Assembly: GCF_018223745.1 (NCBI RefSeq)
Contig: NZ_CP073653.1
Coordinates: forward strand, 4,948,001-5,012,000
Direction: 5' to 3'
Length of the DNA stretch: 64,000 bases
DNA from: Clostridium beijerinckii
GTDB taxonomy: Bacteria; Bacillota; Clostridia; Clostridiales; Clostridiaceae
The notes below the pieces were generated by a model. The model did not search any database. It was given only the letters and a program-made list of their open reading frames with translations, and was not told the origin of the DNA. A program made the translations under genes and the position numbers. Positions 35,529-44,789 of this stretch are shown piece after piece (within the stretch, counting starts at the first letter, position 1; the number at the start of each line of letters is the position of its first letter).

Positions 35529-36473
35529 TTAATTTGAAAAAGTCTGAGTTCCCATATATTTATCACTACCACTAATTACACCTATACCAACCTTAGTGTA
35601 AGAAGGATTCATCATATTTGCCTTATGCCCCGGCGAATTCCACCACTGATTGAATAATTCAACTGGTTCATAATTGTTGTATGCTATATTTTCTCCAGTT
35701 GTAGTATATTCATAGTTAATTGCTTTTAGCCAGCTTGTCCAATTATTGCCCTCTGGAGTAGTATGGTCGAAATAATTGTATTGTATCATATGGTTACTCT
35801 TATACCTAGCTACTTGAACTAACTCATTATCCATAACTAAAGGATTTAGACCTGCTTCAGTTCTTTTTTCATTCATTAACTCAAAAATTTTATTTTCTGC
35901 CATTGTTTGTATGCTTATAGAATAGTTTCTTGGTAATTGAGGAAGTCCATTTATATCAACAGTATTATTACTAGCTTGTCCATCGTATGCTGAGTTAGTC
36001 AACAGTTGGCCTGAATCATTTGATGATTCTATTAACTTTCCAGACTCATCAAAGCAATAAACCTTTCCCGCAATATTTTGAATTCCTGTTTGCATTGCTC
36101 CATTGCTATTCATATAATACCATTTATTATTATCCTGAATCCAACCTATTTGCATCACTCCATTATTATTAAAATAATACCAGGTTCCATTGATATTATT
36201 CCAACCTTCTTGCATTACTCCTGAATCATTTAAATAATACCAGTTTCCTTTGTCATAAGTCCAATCTGTTTTCATTCTTCCGCTTTCATTAAAATAATAC
36301 CATTCATTTGAAATATTCTTCCATCCTCTAGCTACCTTGTTTCCTTCTTTATAGCTCCATGTTCTATCATCATTTTGAGTCCATTCCGCAGATGCTTCTA
36401 ACGGTGATAGTGTAGCAATTGTTGTAGCCACAATAACCGCACTTGTAATTCTTGTAAAAAAAGTTTTCTTCAT
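35529..36473 (-). CDS. secreted choline-binding-repeat protein with CAP/SCP domain
   Basis: The 314-residue product has a signal peptide (1-29, cleavage after EASA). Choline-binding/cell-wall-binding repeats with the WYYFN aromatic pattern follow at about 30-150, then a linker, then a CAP (SCP/PR-1-like) domain at about 190-314. CAP hallmarks are NEKRTEAGLNPLVMDNELVQVARYKSNHM, FDHTTPEG, TGENIAYN, WWNSPGHKANMMNPSYTKVGIG. The His and Glu residues of the CAP cavity are present. It is anchored non-covalently to the wall; the activity of bacterial CAP domains is poorly known. It stands alone. Confidence 0.92.
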   Translation of the reverse strand: MKKTFFTRITSAVIVATTIATLSPLEASAEWTQNDDRTWSYKEGNKVARGWKNISNEWYYFNESGRMKTDWTYDKGNWYYLNDSGVMQEGWNNINGTWYYFNNNGVMQIGWIQDNNKWYYMNSNGAMQTGIQNIAGKVYCFDESGKLIESSNDSGQLLTNSAYDGQASNNTVDINGLPQLPRNYSISIQTMAENKIFELMNEKRTEAGLNPLVMDNELVQVARYKSNHMIQYNYFDHTTPEGNNWTSWLKAINYEYTTTGENIAYNNYEPVELFNQWWNSPGHKANMMNPSYTKVGIGVISGSDKYMGTQTFSN

Positions 36474-36578
36474 TAGTTTTCCTCTTTTCTTTTGTTATTC
36501 TGTTATCTTATATATCGTTAGTATAACTCCTCATAAAATCGTTTTCAGAACCACATATAAAAGTTTTTCCATATAATT

Positions 36579-36606
36579 ATTTTACCATAAATTCGACATT
36601 TTTCAA
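36579..36606 (-). promoter_or_regulatory. promoter of the CAP-domain gene
   Basis: -35 TTGAAA (36601-36606), a 16-bp spacer and -10 TAAAAT (36579-36584) lie on the minus strand. The leader is about 100 nt. In the 436-bp spacer 36474-36909 nothing else is recognised beyond AT-rich DNA. Confidence 0.4.
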
Positions 36607-36909
36607 CCCATTTTATTCTAAAATATTTTATAATAGCTAAACAGACTATATAATTCTCTTTTTTCCTTCTGATTTATTGTAAATTTATTATAAAATAGTT
36701 ATATTCATATATATATTTTCTTTAAGTACTTATGTCTTTAAAAATTTAAATACAAATTTATTGTTACAGCATATATATAATATAAAGAATTTATGTTAAC
36801 GCAATTTGTTAATTAAGTTAATTTTCATATAAATATAAAAATCAATCATTTTAACACCTAATTCATTAACTCATATATTAGAAATAGATAATATTTCAGG
36901 GGAGTTATA

Positions 36910-37602
36910 ATGTATAAAAAAGGTGATTTCCATATCCATTCAACTTTCTCAGATGGAAAGTGTACCCCTAGGGAGCTTGTTATTCTTTCCCAAAAAAGAG
37001 AGGTGGATATTATTTCTATAACAGATCATAATAGTACATCTGGTTTAGATGAAGCTGTCATGGCTGGTGAAGATCTTGGTGTAAGAGTCATTCCTGGCGT
37101 TGAACTTTCAACTAAATACAATTCTTCCAGAGTTCATGTTTTAGGCTACTTTAAAGATGATAGCTACAAAAATGAGCTTTTAGTTGAAGTATTAAAAAAT
37201 GTAAAGAATCATAAAATTTCAAATATAAAAAAATTGCTAGGAAAAAATCTAGATTTTTATAATACTAAGGATAAACTTTCTGTAGAGACTGGCATAAAAA
37301 TTCTAAAGTTTTTTGGAGCTACAGTGGTTTTGGCACATCCTGTACTTTTAAACAAATCTGATTTTGAAAAAATCATAGAAATGGACTTTGATGGACTTGA
37401 AGCTAAATACTTCAGTAATACAGAAAATGATACCGAATACTTCTTAAAAGTAGCCAGTGATAGAAACTTACTTTACACAGCCGGGTCAGATTTCCACAGT
37501 TGCAAAGAATTTTATAGAATTCATGGGATAATAGGTGACGTTTATCTAAATGAATCTGAAATATATAATTTTTTGATACGTGGTAAGTTGCCATACTTGT
37601 AA
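36910..37602 (+). CDS. PHP domain metal-dependent phosphoesterase
   Basis: This 230-residue cytosolic protein has the PHP fold of a trinuclear-metal phosphoesterase. Motifs are HIHSTFSDG (His8, His10, Asp16 region), ITDHN, PGVELST, the late HPVL and GSDFH. YciV/RNase AM-like relatives act on 3',5'-nucleotide bisphosphates or short RNA 5' ends, but this protein is shorter (230 against about 280). The substrate stays open. It has a GGGGAG site. It is a single gene on the plus strand. Confidence 0.9.
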   Translation: MYKKGDFHIHSTFSDGKCTPRELVILSQKREVDIISITDHNSTSGLDEAVMAGEDLGVRVIPGVELSTKYNSSRVHVLGYFKDDSYKNELLVEVLKNVKNHKISNIKKLLGKNLDFYNTKDKLSVETGIKILKFFGATVVLAHPVLLNKSDFEKIIEMDFDGLEAKYFSNTENDTEYFLKVASDRNLLYTAGSDFHSCKEFYRIHGIIGDVYLNESEIYNFLIRGKLPYL

Positions 37603-37695
37603 ATACTTTACTAGAATTATTTAATATTAAAAATTAGATATATGTTTAATTGAATTATTACTATACTACATATATCTAATTTCCCACTTCATAAA

Positions 37696-37929
37696 CTATA
37701 TTTCTTCTAGCTTTTTTCTTCTTTTATATATTTTGTTAGCTACCAAGCATGCTGTCACAGTAGTTCCAAAAACACATATAGCAGTTGGAGCCACTGCTAT
37801 AAATCCAGCCAAAAGCAACCCTTTTCCCGAAACCTTAATATCAACACTTCTATCTTTAGACTTAAAATTTACATTAATACTTCCTGCTTCTTTATCTGCC
37901 TTACTAACTTTGTTAAAAGATCCATTCAT
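37696..37929 (-). CDS. small single-span membrane protein, unknown
   Basis: The 77-residue product has a charged N-terminal half (SINVNFKSKDRSVDIKVSGKG) and one membrane helix at about 39-64 (LLLAGFIAVAPTAICVFGTTVTACLVA). It ends with a strongly basic tail NKIYKRRKKLEEI. No family is recognised. The ribosome binding site is modest (AAGAGA). It is convergent with the PHP gene. Confidence 0.6.
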   Translation of the reverse strand: MNGSFNKVSKADKEAGSINVNFKSKDRSVDIKVSGKGLLLAGFIAVAPTAICVFGTTVTACLVANKIYKRRKKLEEI

Positions 37930-38111
37930 TATCTCTTTCTTAAAGTCTAGAATTCAATCACCCCTCATATAATTTACGATTTATATTTCTGCTTTATTTA
38001 TATCATATTAATTTAAATCTATTATATACAAAAAACTTCTAGCTTTAAATAAAATTTCAAACAAAAAAATTGTAACTATACTATAGAAAAAATCTATACA
38101 TAGTTACAATC

Positions 38112-38705
38112 CTAATTATAAAGTTCATTAACTATTTTATTCCAATTGTTGAGCATGCATTCTGCTATTTTCGAATCATACATTATTCCTTTATTCTTCT
38201 TTATTTCATCTTTGCATAACTCATCACTTATGGATTTTCTATACGGCCTATCACTTTTCATTGCATCTATAGAATCACAAACTGCTAATATTCTTGATGC
38301 AAACGGTATTTCTTCTTCCTTTAATCCTTTAGGATATCCTTTTCCATCCCATCTCTCGTGATGATATAAGACTATCCTAGAAATATCTTCAAACGTACTT
38401 GTTTTACTTAGTATATTATATCCAATATACGGATGATTCTTCATTAATTCCCATTCACCTACTTCCAGGCTATCTGGTTTATTTAGAATGTTATCCGGCA
38501 CTCCAATTTTACCAATATCATGCAGATCTCCTGCTATATGTATTAATTCGAGCTCTTCCGTTGTCATTCCCAAGACTTCTCCTAATTTATATGCCATATC
38601 TGCTACTCTAGTCGAATGACCATATGTATAGAAGTCTTTTGCTTCCAAGGTTGCAACCATACTTCTTACAACACCATGATACATATCATCATTATATTGT
38701 TCCAA
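38112..38705 (-). CDS. HD-GYP domain phosphohydrolase (copy 1)
   Basis: This is a stand-alone 197-residue HD-GYP domain, a family that degrades cyclic di-GMP. The metal motif AGDLHDIGKIGVPDNIL, the YHHERWDGKGYPKGL block carrying the GYP signature, and SRILAVCDSIDAMKSDRPYRK are complete. There is no receiver or sensor domain, so a partner must control it. It is about 60% identical by eye to the next gene, with 134 bp between them: a tandem duplication. Confidence 0.9.
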   Translation of the reverse strand: MEQYNDDMYHGVVRSMVATLEAKDFYTYGHSTRVADMAYKLGEVLGMTTEELELIHIAGDLHDIGKIGVPDNILNKPDSLEVGEWELMKNHPYIGYNILSKTSTFEDISRIVLYHHERWDGKGYPKGLKEEEIPFASRILAVCDSIDAMKSDRPYRKSISDELCKDEIKKNKGIMYDSKIAECMLNNWNKIVNELYN

Positions 38706-38839
38706 TATTTCTCACCGCCTTACTAATTTTGCTATTCTTACTAAATATAATATCATAAAATCTACTGTGTTTGAATATAATTATTTAATTCAATTAAGAT
38801 AATTAAAATACTTTTCAAATATTTATAGAAACTTGACGA

Positions 38840-39460
38840 TTAAATCACAATATAGAATTCATTATTAGGATCATATTCTTGTGTAATTTCGCCCCAATTT
38901 TTAATGATACAATCTACTATTTCAGGATCATACATTATACCTTTATTTTTAATTATTTCATTCTTACATTCTTCATCGCTTATTAATTTTCTATAAGGTC
39001 TATTACTTTTCATAGCATCAATAGAATCACAAACTGCTATTATTCTAGATCCTAATGGTATCTCTTCCTTACATAATCCATTTGGATATCCTCTCCCATC
39101 CCATCTTTCATGATGATGTAGTACTATTTTTGAAATAATATCTAAGCTTTTTACTTTGCTTAATATTTTATACCCTATCTCTGGATGCTTCTTCATAAGT
39201 TCCCACTCTTGTAGGTCAAGTTTACCTCTCTTATTTAGAACACTATCAGGAACCCCAATCTTACCTATATCATGCAAATGCCCTGCAATGTGCAAAATCT
39301 CTAATTCTTCGTTCTGTATCCCTAAATACATACCAAGCTTATTCGCCATATTTCCAACTCTAGTAGAGTGTCCAGCGGTGTAAATATCTTTTGCATCCAA
39401 TGCTGCAACCATACTTTCTATTATATCGTGGTAAACTTCACTACTAAATAACATACTCAT
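38840..39460 (-). CDS. HD-GYP domain phosphohydrolase (copy 2)
   Basis: This is the 206-residue paralogue of the downstream HD-GYP protein, with the same complete set: AGHLHDIGKIGVPDSVL, LHHHERWDGRGYPNGL, and AVCDSIDAMKSNRPYRK. I start at the second ATG (39460), which is 7 bp behind AGGAGG; the first ATG nearly touches it. The C-terminal tail differs from copy 1. It is likely a c-di-GMP phosphodiesterase without a fused input domain. Confidence 0.9.
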   Translation of the reverse strand: MSMLFSSEVYHDIIESMVAALDAKDIYTAGHSTRVGNMANKLGMYLGIQNEELEILHIAGHLHDIGKIGVPDSVLNKRGKLDLQEWELMKKHPEIGYKILSKVKSLDIISKIVLHHHERWDGRGYPNGLCKEEIPLGSRIIAVCDSIDAMKSNRPYRKLISDEECKNEIIKNKGIMYDPEIVDCIIKNWGEITQEYDPNNEFYIVI

Positions 39461-39706
39461 AATCATACCTCCTTAAATCAAATTAAAACGCATCTATATA
39501 AAATTAAACTCTAAATCATATTTAATTTACTTAAAATTATCTCTCATTGAAAATTATTATCAATTATATTATATCCTATTTTACTTATTAATCAATATTT
39601 AACTTTTATCATAATTTTATGATAAATATGAATATTATCACTAAATACCCTATTAACTTCTTACCTTTATTACTGCTATTTTTTAAGAACAAAAGTGCAT
39701 AAAAAT

Positions 39707-39732
39707 AAGGGGAGTTAAATTAACTTCCCTTA
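39707..39732 (-). terminator. terminator of the P-type ATPase gene
   Basis: TAAGGGAAGTTAA/TTAACTCCCCTTA forms a stem with one bulge, followed by TTTTTATGC on the minus strand. Confidence 0.65.
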
Positions 39733-39754
39733 GCTTTTAAATAACACTATTTAA

Positions 39755-42505
39755 TTATTTTCTAAACATTCTTATAATAAATTTTATAACTTCATTTACT
39801 ACTATAACCATAAATGCTAACCCTAGAACTTTACTCCACATTATCACCGATAAAGCAACTGAACTAAAGAAAGTAGTAAATACTTGAGTAAATATTATTT
39901 GAGCCAATCCAGTTATAAATATTACTTGAATAGCTATCTTGTTCTTAAAAAAGTTAGGAAATATACTTTCTGCCCCAAATTCTCTGCAGTTAAATGCATT
40001 AAATAGTGCACTAAATGCAAATAATCCAAATAAAACAGTTTCCATCTCACTTGCAAATCCGTTTTTTTCTGTGGATGCTCCTAAGATATTGTACTTCATC
40101 TGTATGAGTAAAATTGATGTAACATATATTGCATTTAATATTATTGAAGTAATCATACCTTTTGTAATTATACTTGAATTTCTATTTACAGGTTTTCTAT
40201 TAAAAACATTCTTTCTAATTGGTTCCAAACCTAGAACTAGTGCTGGCGGTCCATCCATTATTATGTTAATCCACAGTAATTGAATCGTAGTAAATGGCAT
40301 TTCAAAATTTAATATTTGTGAAATTATTGCAACTAAAAATGCTATTATGTTTACAGTAATCTGAAATTGTATGAATCTTTGAAAATTTTCATACACGCCT
40401 CTTCCCCACTTTATTCCATCAATGATAGTAGTAAAATTATCATCTGTTAATATTATATCTGCAGCATTTTTAGAAACTTCTGATCCTGAAATACCCATAG
40501 CTATTCCGACGTCTGCCTTTGTTAATGCTGGTGCATCATTTATACCATCACCAGTTACTCCAACTACTTCCCCATTGCTTTGAAGAGCTTCAACAATTCT
40601 CATTTTTGTCTCCGGCTTACTTCTAGCTACAATAGCTATATTTTCAATCTCATTTCTTAATTCTTTATCATTTAAAGTATCAATATATGTAGCTTCCACT
40701 GCTTTTTTTCCACCCTTAAGCATTCCAAGCTCATTTCCTATTGCTATGGCTGTATTTATATTATCCCCAGTCAACATCTTAGTTTCAATACCAGCTCTTT
40801 TAGCTGCTTCTATAGCTTTAGCTACATCTTCCCTTAGTGGATCTCTTATGGCAACAAAACCACTGAATATTAGTCCATTTTCTCCATCTAATAGTTTAGG
40901 TTTTAAAATACTTATCTCACTTGTAATCGCAGCCTCTGCTTCTACATCTTCAATAATCCTAAATCCAAACCCTAGAATTCTCATAGATTTAGCCTGTAGT
41001 TTCTGTATTTCTTTTATTATTTCATTTTTTCTCTCTTGTGTAAGATCTATAAATTTATTATTTATAACTTCATTAGTAGCATTTGATAACAGTATTTCAG
41101 GCGCTCCTTTTACGAGTACTACATTCATTCCTTTAATCTTCATAACAGTAGCCATGAATTTATTTTCAGAGTTAAACGGTATTTGATGAATCACTTCACT
41201 TTCTTTTCTTTCCTGTTTATAATCATATTCCTCTAGATATGAAAGTAGTGCACATTCTGTTGAATTACCTAAGTAATTTAACTTATCTCCCTCAAAACTT
41301 ATATCAGCCGTTGAGTTCACAAGGCAATTTTTTATAAAATAATCATCTATATCATTTTTATCATCAAAGAACTTTCCATTTAAATAAAGATTCTCTACAG
41401 TCATCCTATTCTCAGTTAAAGTACCTGTTTTATCTGAACAAATAACGCTAACTGAGCCTATAGTTTCACAAGCCTCTTTTTTTGTTACTAACGCATTAAT
41501 CTTAGCCATCTTTTGCATCGTTATTGCTAATGTCATATTAATCATAGTTGGCAACCCTTCTGGCACCGCTGCGACTATTAAAGCAATACATACAACAAAA
41601 GCAGTTTTAACAGGATCTATAGAATTTAAAAACGATATTACTCCTGATGTATTTATATTCAAATTACCAGATATAATCATTTTGGTAACCATAAATATAA
41701 ATAGTAAACCTGCTATAACGCTTGATATTTTAGTGATTGTCTTACCCAAATCCCCCAATTTTCTTTGGAGAGGTGTTTCTTCTTCATCTATTTGAAGAGT
41801 TTGAGCTATTTTACCCATTTCAGTATTATCACCAGTTGAAGTTACAACCATTGTCGCCCTACCGTAAGCAATTAGAGTTCCGCCAAATCCCATATTAATT
41901 TGCTTTGCTGGAATTGGATCCTGCATTTCTTTATTTTCTTTTACTTGTATTTCCTCCATATTGACAATTACTTGAGCATTTTTTGTAACATCTTCTGATT
42001 CACCAGTCAACATATCTTCCCTAACCTTTAAATCTATTGTCTCAATAAATCTTCCGTCTGCTGGTATCATGTCTCCTGTTTCAAGATATATGATATCTCC
42101 TGGAACTAAGTCATTTTTTCCTACTTGAGTTACTTTGCCGTTTCTCAACACCTTTACAACAATATCTTCTGTCATTTTGGCCAAAGCTTCTGCTGCTTTT
42201 TTTGATTTTCCTTCTGTAATTATTCCGATAGTTATTCCAATTGCAACAGCACATACTATTCCAACTGAATCATAATATTCTCCAATAATTGCACTAACTA
42301 AAGCCGCTATCAAAAGAATAAGCATCATTGGTTCCAATAATGCATTTTTTATTTCTTCAAATATATTTCCTTCTTTTTTATGAGTAAATTCATTTTTTCC
42401 ATACTTCTCAGTTCTCTCTCTTATGGATGAATCATTTAGGCCAATCTCTAGATCGACATCTAGTTCTTCTAAAACTGATTCTATATCTTTATTAAAATAT
42501 TTCAT
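39755..42505 (-). CDS. P-type (type II) calcium-translocating ATPase
   Basis: This 916-residue membrane pump has an N-terminal cation-ATPase domain and about ten membrane helices. TGES is at 167-170, the ion-site helix has PEGLP (315-319), and phosphorylation Asp358 lies in CSDKTGTLTENRM. KGAPE, MLTGDN and VTGDGINDAPAL follow. C-terminal helices carry NIIMDGPPALVLGLEP. These features fit the PMCA/SERCA-like Ca2+ exporters of Firmicutes. There is no P1B metal-binding motif and the ion-site helix has PEGL, so Ca2+ is likelier than K+/Na+. GAGGAG site; monocistronic. Confidence 0.93.
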   Translation of the reverse strand: MKYFNKDIESVLEELDVDLEIGLNDSSIRERTEKYGKNEFTHKKEGNIFEEIKNALLEPMMLILLIAALVSAIIGEYYDSVGIVCAVAIGITIGIITEGKSKKAAEALAKMTEDIVVKVLRNGKVTQVGKNDLVPGDIIYLETGDMIPADGRFIETIDLKVREDMLTGESEDVTKNAQVIVNMEEIQVKENKEMQDPIPAKQINMGFGGTLIAYGRATMVVTSTGDNTEMGKIAQTLQIDEEETPLQRKLGDLGKTITKISSVIAGLLFIFMVTKMIISGNLNINTSGVISFLNSIDPVKTAFVVCIALIVAAVPEGLPTMINMTLAITMQKMAKINALVTKKEACETIGSVSVICSDKTGTLTENRMTVENLYLNGKFFDDKNDIDDYFIKNCLVNSTADISFEGDKLNYLGNSTECALLSYLEEYDYKQERKESEVIHQIPFNSENKFMATVMKIKGMNVVLVKGAPEILLSNATNEVINNKFIDLTQERKNEIIKEIQKLQAKSMRILGFGFRIIEDVEAEAAITSEISILKPKLLDGENGLIFSGFVAIRDPLREDVAKAIEAAKRAGIETKMLTGDNINTAIAIGNELGMLKGGKKAVEATYIDTLNDKELRNEIENIAIVARSKPETKMRIVEALQSNGEVVGVTGDGINDAPALTKADVGIAMGISGSEVSKNAADIILTDDNFTTIIDGIKWGRGVYENFQRFIQFQITVNIIAFLVAIISQILNFEMPFTTIQLLWINIIMDGPPALVLGLEPIRKNVFNRKPVNRNSSIITKGMITSIILNAIYVTSILLIQMKYNILGASTEKNGFASEMETVLFGLFAFSALFNAFNCREFGAESIFPNFFKNKIAIQVIFITGLAQIIFTQVFTTFFSSVALSVIMWSKVLGLAFMVIVVNEVIKFIIRMFRK

Positions 42506-42684
42506 TAATTAAACTCCTCTTATTAACATGTAGCTCCTTCAAATATGATTCAAAATCTTTCAATATATTTTAACATAAAACATAGTCAATATTAAGTTAA
42601 CTTATAATACGGACTTAACTACTAGTTTATATTATTCATTATAACCCATTTTACTACAACAGTATCAATTTTTAGATACTTTTA

Positions 42685-44466
42685 TTAATTAGCTTCTTTT
42701 TGAGCAAACATTTTTATTATATTTAATAACTCTCCCCCATAAGCTTCAATTTTTTTTGTTCCAACTCCTCTGATCTCCAACAATTCATCTAATGTTCTAG
42801 GTCTGCTATTAGATATTGCAATCAGACTTGTATCCGAAAATATTATATAAGGCTTTATTTTATCCTTATATGCCCTATCTTTTCTCCAAGATTTTAAAGC
42901 TTCAAATAGCTCTGTATTTATTATAGGTTCCCTACTATCTAATATCTTAAATACAACCGATTCCTTACTTTTCAAAACCCTAATTGATCTAGAATTAAGT
43001 TTTAACATTGAATATGTGCCTTCTTTCAAATCAACGTATCCATCATCTAGTAATCTTTTTATCAACTCTTTTATAAAGGTGCTTCCATATTCCTTCATTA
43101 TTCCGTATGTTGTAACTTTATCTAAATTATTTTGTATTATTTTAGGTCCCTTAAAACCTTTCAAAATATCCACAAGAACTGATATTCCATACTGTTCTTT
43201 TGTTCTAAAAACTGTGGATAAAATCATCTGACTTTCTTTTGTAAAATCTTTTAATTCATCATCGTTTAAGCAGTTACTGCATTTATTACAGTAATTTAGC
43301 TTCCGATCATTTCCAAAGTAATTCAATATATATTTTCTATAGCATTCCTTTAAATTACAATAATCAATCATAAATTGGAACTTTCTAAGCTGAATTTCTC
43401 TCCTATTCATGGAAGAACTTCTATTTATAATATATTCCACTCTACTTATATCTTCTTCACAATAAAATAAGTAACAGTCACAGTTCTCTCCATCTCTTCC
43501 TCCTCTTCCTATCTCTTGATAATACGATTCTAAGTTTTGAGGAAAAGTAAAATGTACTATGAATCTAATATTTGACTTATCTATTCCCATTCCAAATGCA
43601 TTAGTCGCAATAATTACATCTAAATTCTCATATAAAAACTCTTCTTGAAATCTTTCTTTCTCTTCATCTTTGAGTCCACCATGATACTTACCAACATTAA
43701 ATCCTAGGTCCCTTAAATAATAATATAAATTATCTACTTCGTTTCTTGACGCGCAGTATACAATACCAGATTCACCTTCATTTTTTCTAATTATATCCTT
43801 AACAGTTTCAATCTTATCTACTTCCTTAAGTATATTAAGACTAAGATTTTCCCTATTAATATCGCCTTTATATATATAAGGTTTCTCTAACCCCAATAAT
43901 TTGATTGAGTCTTCTCTAACTTCACTTGTTGCTGTTGCAGTGAACGCTGATATTATAGGTTTAACTTTAAGACTTTTATAAAAATCTGATATTCCTAAAT
44001 AACTCTGCCTAAAATCATGCCCCCACTGAGATACACAATGTGCTTCATCTATAGCAATTTGGCATATATGAAGATCTTTAATCAATTCTCTAAATATTTT
44101 GGATTCTAATCTTTCTGGTGATATATATATTATCTTGTACTCCCCCATAGATGCTTCAATTAATATACTTCTTATAGTGTCCATATTCTGAGTACTATTT
44201 ATATATGCGGCTTTAATCCCAGCCCCAACTAGATTGTCCACTTGGTCCTTCATAAGCGATATTAAAGGAGATATAACTATAGTTACACCTTGCATAATTA
44301 TAGCTGGAATCTGGTAACAAATAGATTTCCCTGCCCCTGTAGGCATAAGACAAAAAGTATCCACACCATTTAAAATACTATTTATAATCTCGAACTGCCC
44401 TCTTCTTAGAGTATCAAATCCGTAGTATTTTTTTAAAGCATAAAATATCTTTTGTTTAGTATCCAT
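42685..44466 (-). CDS. recQ: RecQ ATP-dependent DNA helicase
   Basis: This 593-residue superfamily 2 helicase works in DNA repair and replication restart. Walker A is MPTGAGKSICYQIPA (41-55), DEAH lies in AIDEAHCVSQWGHDFRQSYLGI, and motif VI in ATNAFGMGIDKSNIRFIVHF ... SYYQEIGRGGRDG. The RecQ zinc domain uses CNLKECYRKYILNYFG and CNKCSNC. A winged helix follows, and the C-terminal HRDC domain (EALKSWRKDRAYKDKIKPYIIFSDTSL) is present, so all domains are complete. It is downstream of a structured RNA region. Confidence 0.95.
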   Translation of the reverse strand: MDTKQKIFYALKKYYGFDTLRRGQFEIINSILNGVDTFCLMPTGAGKSICYQIPAIIMQGVTIVISPLISLMKDQVDNLVGAGIKAAYINSTQNMDTIRSILIEASMGEYKIIYISPERLESKIFRELIKDLHICQIAIDEAHCVSQWGHDFRQSYLGISDFYKSLKVKPIISAFTATATSEVREDSIKLLGLEKPYIYKGDINRENLSLNILKEVDKIETVKDIIRKNEGESGIVYCASRNEVDNLYYYLRDLGFNVGKYHGGLKDEEKERFQEEFLYENLDVIIATNAFGMGIDKSNIRFIVHFTFPQNLESYYQEIGRGGRDGENCDCYLFYCEEDISRVEYIINRSSSMNRREIQLRKFQFMIDYCNLKECYRKYILNYFGNDRKLNYCNKCSNCLNDDELKDFTKESQMILSTVFRTKEQYGISVLVDILKGFKGPKIIQNNLDKVTTYGIMKEYGSTFIKELIKRLLDDGYVDLKEGTYSMLKLNSRSIRVLKSKESVVFKILDSREPIINTELFEALKSWRKDRAYKDKIKPYIIFSDTSLIAISNSRPRTLDELLEIRGVGTKKIEAYGGELLNIIKMFAQKEAN

Positions 44467-44539
44467 CTTTGCTTCCCTTTCTCTTATATATAATAAATTC
44501 TACTTGTAAATTTCTTTTTTAGCATATTAAATAAAATAA

Positions 44540-44732
44540 CGAGTCTAAAATGCCATTGTTATTTTTCATTAGGCAATCAAATAGATTGCCCATGGTAAGT
44601 CTATTAAACCAATATGCTGATGAGAAGAGAACCCAAATCTGTGATTTGGTGTGACTCTCTTACTCAGCGAGTGTATGCGAATTGAGCTTTCCATGTCTGA
44701 AAACAGTCTTGGCAGATGGACTTGTTATTTTT
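44540..44732 (+). ncRNA. structured small RNA, 6S-like architecture
   Basis: The 323-bp space between recQ and the CdaR-type gene holds one GC-richer block. On the plus strand AAGUCUAU (44597-44604) pairs fully with AUGGACUU (44716-44723, one G-U), directly followed by GUUAUUUUUC. Inside is a long irregular arm (GAG-AAGAGA/UCUCUU-A-CUC capped by CCAAAUC-UGU-GAUUUGG) and, on the 3' side, a bubble with a CUG-AAAA-CAG hairpin. An alternative closing helix (AGUC...UGCCA with UGGCA...GACU) gives a 190-nt RNA. Closing stem, bubble and long arm resemble 6S RNA. The minus strand folds slightly less well (one C-A mismatch). Confidence 0.5.
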
Positions 44733-44789
44733 CAATTATACCTTAATACTAGTATATACCACATAATTAAAATCTTAAACATAAAATGA

